Assembly: GCA_030045935.1 (NCBI GenBank)
Contig: JASIEN010000677.1
Coordinates: 1-7,360, forward strand
Direction of reading: 5' to 3'
DNA length: 7,360 nucleotides
DNA from: Candidatus Sulfotelmatobacter sp.
GTDB lineage: Bacteria; Acidobacteriota; Terriglobia; Terriglobales; Acidobacteriaceae
A model generated the notes under the pieces. The model saw nothing but the letters and a program-made list of their open reading frames with translations. It was not told where the DNA came from and searched no databases. A program made the position numbers and the translations under genes. Within the stretch, counting starts at the first letter, position 1. Each line of letters starts with the position of its first letter. Below, piece by piece: positions 5,040 to 7,360 of the stretch.

Positions 5040-5927
5040 ATGAGCACCTCCCCTAAGAAACCCATGACTGCCACAACTCGCCAAATCCCACATGCCGCAT
5101 CTACTGAAATTCCGGCTGTCCCACTGACCGCCGAAGGCTACAGCGTTCTGCACCAGATGATGCGCTTCCGCCGCACCGCATGGCGGGCATTGCCTGAACC
5201 AGAGCGTACTTCCATCGCCGCCGAAGCTGCGGCTGTTTTAGGGGAGATGGAAAAAGGCTCGGCAGGCCAATCGGCGCTTTATTCACTGATTGGCCATAAA
5301 GGCGATCTGCTGCTCGTGCATTTCCGAAAATCTTTTGCCGAACTTAATCAGGCCGAATTGAAGATCGCCGATCTGCGGCTCAGCGACTTTCTCGAGCCGA
5401 CATCGTCATATCTGTCGATCATCGAACTCGGACTCTACGATTCAACCATCAAAATCTACAGAGAGCTTACCGATGAGGGCATTCAGCCGCATTCCGATCA
5501 GTGGAAGGCAGAGATCGAATGCAAGCTGGAGCGCCATCGCGAAGCCATGCATCCCCGGCTGTTTCCCGAGATTCCACCGAACCGTTATATCTGCTTTTAT
5601 CCCATGGACCGCCGCCGCGGCGAAGAGCAAAACTGGTACACGCTTCCCATCGAGGAGCGCGCCCGCCAGATGAATGATCACGGCCTCGTCGGCCGCCGCT
5701 ACGCCGGTGAAGTGAAGCAGATCATCACCGGCTCTATTGGTTTCGATGATTGGGAGTGGGGTGTTGATCTATTCGCCGATGATCCGCTGGTTTTCAAGAA
5801 GCTGATTTACGAGATGCGCTTCGACCACGTCAGCGCCGTGTACGCGCTGTTCGGGCAGTTCTATGTCGGCGTGCGCTGCCCGGCTGCGGAGCTAGGCAAG
5901 CTGCTGACCGGCGAGCTGCCAAAGTGA
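5040..5927 (+). CDS. chdC: Coproheme decarboxylase (HemQ/ChdC, chlorite dismutase family)
   Basis: The 295-residue protein belongs to the chlorite dismutase-like ChdC group, which uses hydrogen peroxide to decarboxylate two propionates of coproheme III and yield haem b, the last step of the coproporphyrin-dependent pathway in the cytoplasm. The C-terminal half holds the hallmark stretch: 'CFYPMDRRRGEEQNWYTLP' with the radical-forming Tyr187 and Met189, 'MNDHGLVGRRYAGEVKQI' with axial haem ligand His214 and Gln227, then 'GSIGFDDWEWGVDLFADD' and 'YEMRFDHVSAVYALFGQFYV'. The Tyr-His and His-Gln spacings (27 and 13) equal those of Geobacillus HemQ (Tyr145, His172, Gln185). The arginine and other residues that define chlorite-degrading enzymes are not apparent. 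The N-terminus is about 25 residues longer than in Bacillus homologues. ATG 5040 is preferred over an upstream TTG inside a palindromic repeat; ATG 5064 is another option. Confidence 0.95.
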   Translation: MSTSPKKPMTATTRQIPHAASTEIPAVPLTAEGYSVLHQMMRFRRTAWRALPEPERTSIAAEAAAVLGEMEKGSAGQSALYSLIGHKGDLLLVHFRKSFAELNQAELKIADLRLSDFLEPTSSYLSIIELGLYDSTIKIYRELTDEGIQPHSDQWKAEIECKLERHREAMHPRLFPEIPPNRYICFYPMDRRRGEEQNWYTLPIEERARQMNDHGLVGRRYAGEVKQIITGSIGFDDWEWGVDLFADDPLVFKKLIYEMRFDHVSAVYALFGQFYVGVRCPAAELGKLLTGELPK

Positions 5928-5940
5928 TCGGCGCCACAAC

Positions 5941-5987
5941 CCTCGCCGGCGTCATTCCGACGCCCGTTCGCCGGCGGGGCGAGGAAT
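5941..5987. repeat. Nested inverted repeats downstream of chdC
   Basis: CCTCGCC (5941-5947) pairs exactly with GGCGAGG (5978-5984). Inside it, GGCGTC-ATTCC-GACGCC (5948-5964) is a perfect 6-bp hairpin. An alternative pairing joins ATTCC (5954-5958) to GGAAT (5983-5987), giving the layout GTCATTCCGA...GCGAGGAATCTC, a form I recall as a dispersed intergenic repeat in acidobacterial and some other genomes. It follows the chdC stop by 13 bp and precedes the AhpD-like gene. No T-run follows, so it may be a stability or attenuation structure rather than a terminator. Confidence 0.6.
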
Positions 5988-6048
5988 CTCCTGAAGAACA
6001 CCCTCAGGGCCCGGGATTCCCTTGCTTTCCTGTAGTGAATAATCTTTT

Positions 6049-6055
6049 GGAGGAG
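6049..6055 (+). promoter_or_regulatory. Strong ribosome binding site of the AhpD-like gene
   Basis: GGAGGAG lies 10 bases before the ATG at 6066 and is the best Shine-Dalgarno sequence in the window. It fixes the start and suggests efficient independent translation. Confidence 0.8.
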
Positions 6056-6065
6056 TCGAGGACTC

Positions 6066-6467
6066 ATGTCCACTCTCGGCCTTATCGAGTACAAAGACGC
6101 ATCGCCCGAAGTGCGCGCGGTTTACGACGACATCATGGCCACCCGCAAAACCGACTGGATCAACAATTTCTGGAAGGCAATCGCGCACGATCCCGCCACG
6201 CTGAAACGCACGTGGGAGTCGATTAAACAGATCATGGCGCCGGGCGCGCTTGATCCGCTGACCAAGGAAATGATTTACGTGGCCGTCAGCGTCACCAACC
6301 AATGCGCGTATTGCATCGCATCCCATACTGTGTCAGCGCAAAAGAAGGGTATGACCGACGCCATGTTCAACGAACTGATAGCCGTCGTCGGCATGGCCAA
6401 CGAAACTAACAAAATGGTGACCGGGTATCAGGTCGAAATTGATGAGCAGTTCAAACCGGATCGTTAG
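6066..6467 (+). CDS. AhpD-like / carboxymuconolactone decarboxylase family protein
   Basis: This 133-residue protein has the all-helical CMD/AhpD fold. The active-site helix reads 'TKEMIYVAVSVTNQCAYCIA' and continues 'SHTVSAQKKGM', giving the alkylhydroperoxidase pattern Glu68, Cys80, Cys83 and His87 (E-x11-CxxC-x3-H). In AhpD these residues form the redox-active disulfide centre and proton relay that feed electrons to peroxiredoxin. True carboxymuconolactone decarboxylases lack the Cys pair, so a redox or peroxidase role is more likely than aromatic degradation. It lies 138 bp after chdC on the same strand with its own strong ribosome binding site, so co-transcription is possible but not shown. 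Because ChdC consumes peroxide and the preceding coproporphyrinogen oxidase makes it, a peroxide-related partner here would make sense; this is inference. Confidence 0.88.
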   Translation: MSTLGLIEYKDASPEVRAVYDDIMATRKTDWINNFWKAIAHDPATLKRTWESIKQIMAPGALDPLTKEMIYVAVSVTNQCAYCIASHTVSAQKKGMTDAMFNELIAVVGMANETNKMVTGYQVEIDEQFKPDR

Positions 6468-6470
6468 TCG

Positions 6471-6498
6471 GTCGCTGGTCGCTCGTCGTTGGTCGCCG
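6471..6498 (+). repeat. Four tandem heptamers, GTCGYTS-like
   Basis: Four consecutive 7-base units can be read: GTCGCTG, GTCGCTC, GTCGTTG and GTCGCCG. They begin four bases after the stop codon of the AhpD-like gene. The array is short and imperfect, and no function can be assigned. Confidence 0.55.
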
Positions 6499-6513
6499 GA
6501 AAACACCGTGTGG

Positions 6514-6562
6514 GGACAGCCGCCCCCGGCTGTCCGGCCGCGCAAAGCGCGGCAGCTACCTC
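6514..6562. repeat. REP-like two-hairpin element II
   Basis: GGACAGCCG (6514-6522), a CCCC loop and CGGCTGTCC (6527-6535) make a perfect 9-bp hairpin. One base later GCCGCGC-AAA-GCGCGGC (6537-6553) makes a perfect 7-bp hairpin. The right end AGCTACCTC (6554-6562) is the exact reverse complement of the 9-mer that ends element I. On the minus strand GTAG stands just before the 7-bp stem, as in REP sequences recognised by RAYT transposases. The element lies between convergent genes, so it could also act as a two-way transcript end, though without T-runs. Confidence 0.7.
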
Positions 6563-6909
6563 TTCCTCACACTTGGCCCAAATCTGAACTCGCACTGTTT
6601 CATATCCACCTTTCTCCCGCGAAAGCGCACGCCCTCAGCCTCCAGCCGCAATCTCTGTTCAATTGCCGAATCCCCACGCAGCTTGATCTCTCCACCTGCG
6701 CCAAGTACCCGCTGCCAAGGCAATCCATACCCGCGCTGTAAGACTCGCGCGACCAATCGCGCGCCTCGTGGCAGACCTGCCGCGCGCGCAACCGCTCCGT
6801 AGGTTGAAACCTTCCCGCGTGGAATCCGGCGGATCACGGCCTCAATGCGCATTCGCAATTTTGATGCGCTATCCGGAACCGGTCTTCCCTTCTTCACAGT
6901 TGAATCCAT
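6556..6909 (-). CDS. Alkyltransferase-like protein (ATL, MGMT family without the active cysteine)
   Basis: The 117-residue protein consists of the DNA-binding C-terminal domain of O6-alkylguanine-DNA alkyltransferases. Visible landmarks are 'IEAVIRRIPRGKVSTYGAVA' (22-41, with the STYG turn and Tyr37), 'GARLVARVLQRG' (recognition helix region, 49-60) and 'LPWQRVLGAGGEI' (63-75). In active MGMT/Ogt this last site is PCHRV; here Cys is replaced by Trp65 and His by Gln66, so alkyl transfer is impossible. ATL proteins (E. coli YbaZ, S. pombe Atl1) instead bind O6-alkylguanine, flip the base and recruit nucleotide excision repair. ATG 6909 lies inside the end of the upstream transporter gene (16-bp overlap), suggesting translational coupling. 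A GTG at 6954, preceded by AGGGA at 8 bases, would add 15 residues. The TAG stop lies within a repeat boundary. Confidence 0.9.
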   Translation of the reverse strand: MDSTVKKGRPVPDSASKLRMRIEAVIRRIPRGKVSTYGAVARAAGLPRGARLVARVLQRGYGLPWQRVLGAGGEIKLRGDSAIEQRLRLEAEGVRFRGRKVDMKQCEFRFGPSVRKR

Positions 6910-7360
6910 CCCAGCCGAATCAGCCACAACGATCCCGTCAGCACCAGCACCCACAAAATAATTCCCTGCAACAGCGGACGATGCCCCACGCGCTTGATTC
7001 TCGCAATCGAAATTCCGCTGCCGATGAGGAACAGAGTTGCCATTAATCCCAACTTTGCAACCTTTACGGCGATCGAGTAAACGGGAACTCCCACCGGCAG
7101 ATACGTTTTACACACCGCCGCCAGACAGAAGAATCCAATGAACCAAGGCCACTGAATTTTTGCCTTTGCGCCACACACAACCGCGGTGCCCACGGAAACC
7201 GGCACAATCCACAAAGCGCGGGCCAGTTTTACTGTCGTAGCCACGGCCAGGGCTTCGGCGCCGTATTTAGCGCCCGCACACACCACGGAGCTCGTATCAT
7301 GAATCGCCAAGGCCGCCCATAATCCAAACTGCGCCTGGTTGAGCTTGAGTCCCCGCCGAT
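6894..7360 (-). CDS. YeiH-family (UPF0324) putative sulfate exporter-type membrane protein, C-terminal part
   Basis: The frame enters from the right edge and supplies the last 154 residues of a membrane protein that is usually about 330-420 long. 'QFGLWAALAIHDTSSVVCAG' followed by 'ATTVKLARALWIVP' is the characteristic conserved block of the YeiH family. Hydrophobic segments follow at 'IVPVSVGTAVVCGA', 'WPWFIGFFCLAAVCKTYLPV', 'VAKLGLMATLFLIGSGISIA' and 'LLQGIILWVLVLTGSLWLIR', consistent with four C-terminal transmembrane helices. Members are annotated as putative sulfate exporters; the substrate has little experimental support, so treat the name as provisional. The true start lies outside the window. 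The gene overlaps the alkyltransferase-like gene by 16 bp on the same strand, so they probably share a transcript. Confidence 0.88.
   Translation of the reverse strand, partial: RRGLKLNQAQFGLWAALAIHDTSSVVCAGAKYGAEALAVATTVKLARALWIVPVSVGTAVVCGAKAKIQWPWFIGFFCLAAVCKTYLPVGVPVYSIAVKVAKLGLMATLFLIGSGISIARIKRVGHRPLLQGIILWVLVLTGSLWLIRLGWIQL

Noticed and set aside
6471..6498. CRISPR or VNTR array
   Set aside because: Units are only 7 bases, four in number and imperfect, with no spacers.

Overview
The window reads as ordinary bacterial chromosome, about 55-58% G+C by eye, most likely from an Acidobacteriota (Terriglobia/Koribacter-like) genome or metagenome bin. That is inferred from the protein flavours (PagL-type outer-membrane protein, coproheme decarboxylase of the monoderm/acidobacterial type, Cys-cluster exported protein) and from the intergenic palindromes built around CTTTAG loops. 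No single marker gene proves it, and I see no rRNA, tRNA, CRISPR array, transposase or phage gene.

Layout. 1-419 (-): N-terminal part of an AMP-forming acyl-CoA synthetase, cut by the window edge. 420-604: a long imperfect palindrome. 605-877 (-): small glutaredoxin-like protein, divergent from 954-1730 (+), an SDR oxidoreductase with a pteridine-reductase-like cofactor loop. 1755-2213 (-): exported monohaem cytochrome c, convergent with the SDR. 2214-2498: a regulatory region with a CRP/FNR-type dyad placed at about -41.5 from a predicted cytochrome promoter, then a two-hairpin REP-like element. 2499-3086 (+): PagL-like lipid A deacylase. 3163-3501 (+): truncated VOC/glyoxalase remnant. 3558-4841 (-): large exported protein of unknown function with a cysteine cluster. 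4903-5033: another imperfect palindrome. 5040-5927 (+): coproheme decarboxylase ChdC/HemQ. 6066-6467 (+): AhpD/carboxymuconolactone decarboxylase-like protein. 6471-6553: heptamer repeat plus a second two-hairpin element. 6556-6909 (-): alkyltransferase-like DNA repair protein, whose start overlaps the end of 6894-7360 (-), a YeiH-type membrane transporter cut by the right edge.

The genes do not form one pathway. The loosest common thread is redox and haem biology: glutaredoxin, cytochrome c, haem synthesis by ChdC, and an AhpD-like thiol protein directly downstream of ChdC. I did not find a convincing new multi-gene system. The items most worth checking are the activator-type site before the cytochrome gene, the family of palindromic elements filling nearly every larger gap (two share an exact 9-mer, and one supplies the stop codon of the alkyltransferase-like gene), the apparent loss of the usual acidic residue in the PagL-like protein, and the Cys-cluster exported protein.
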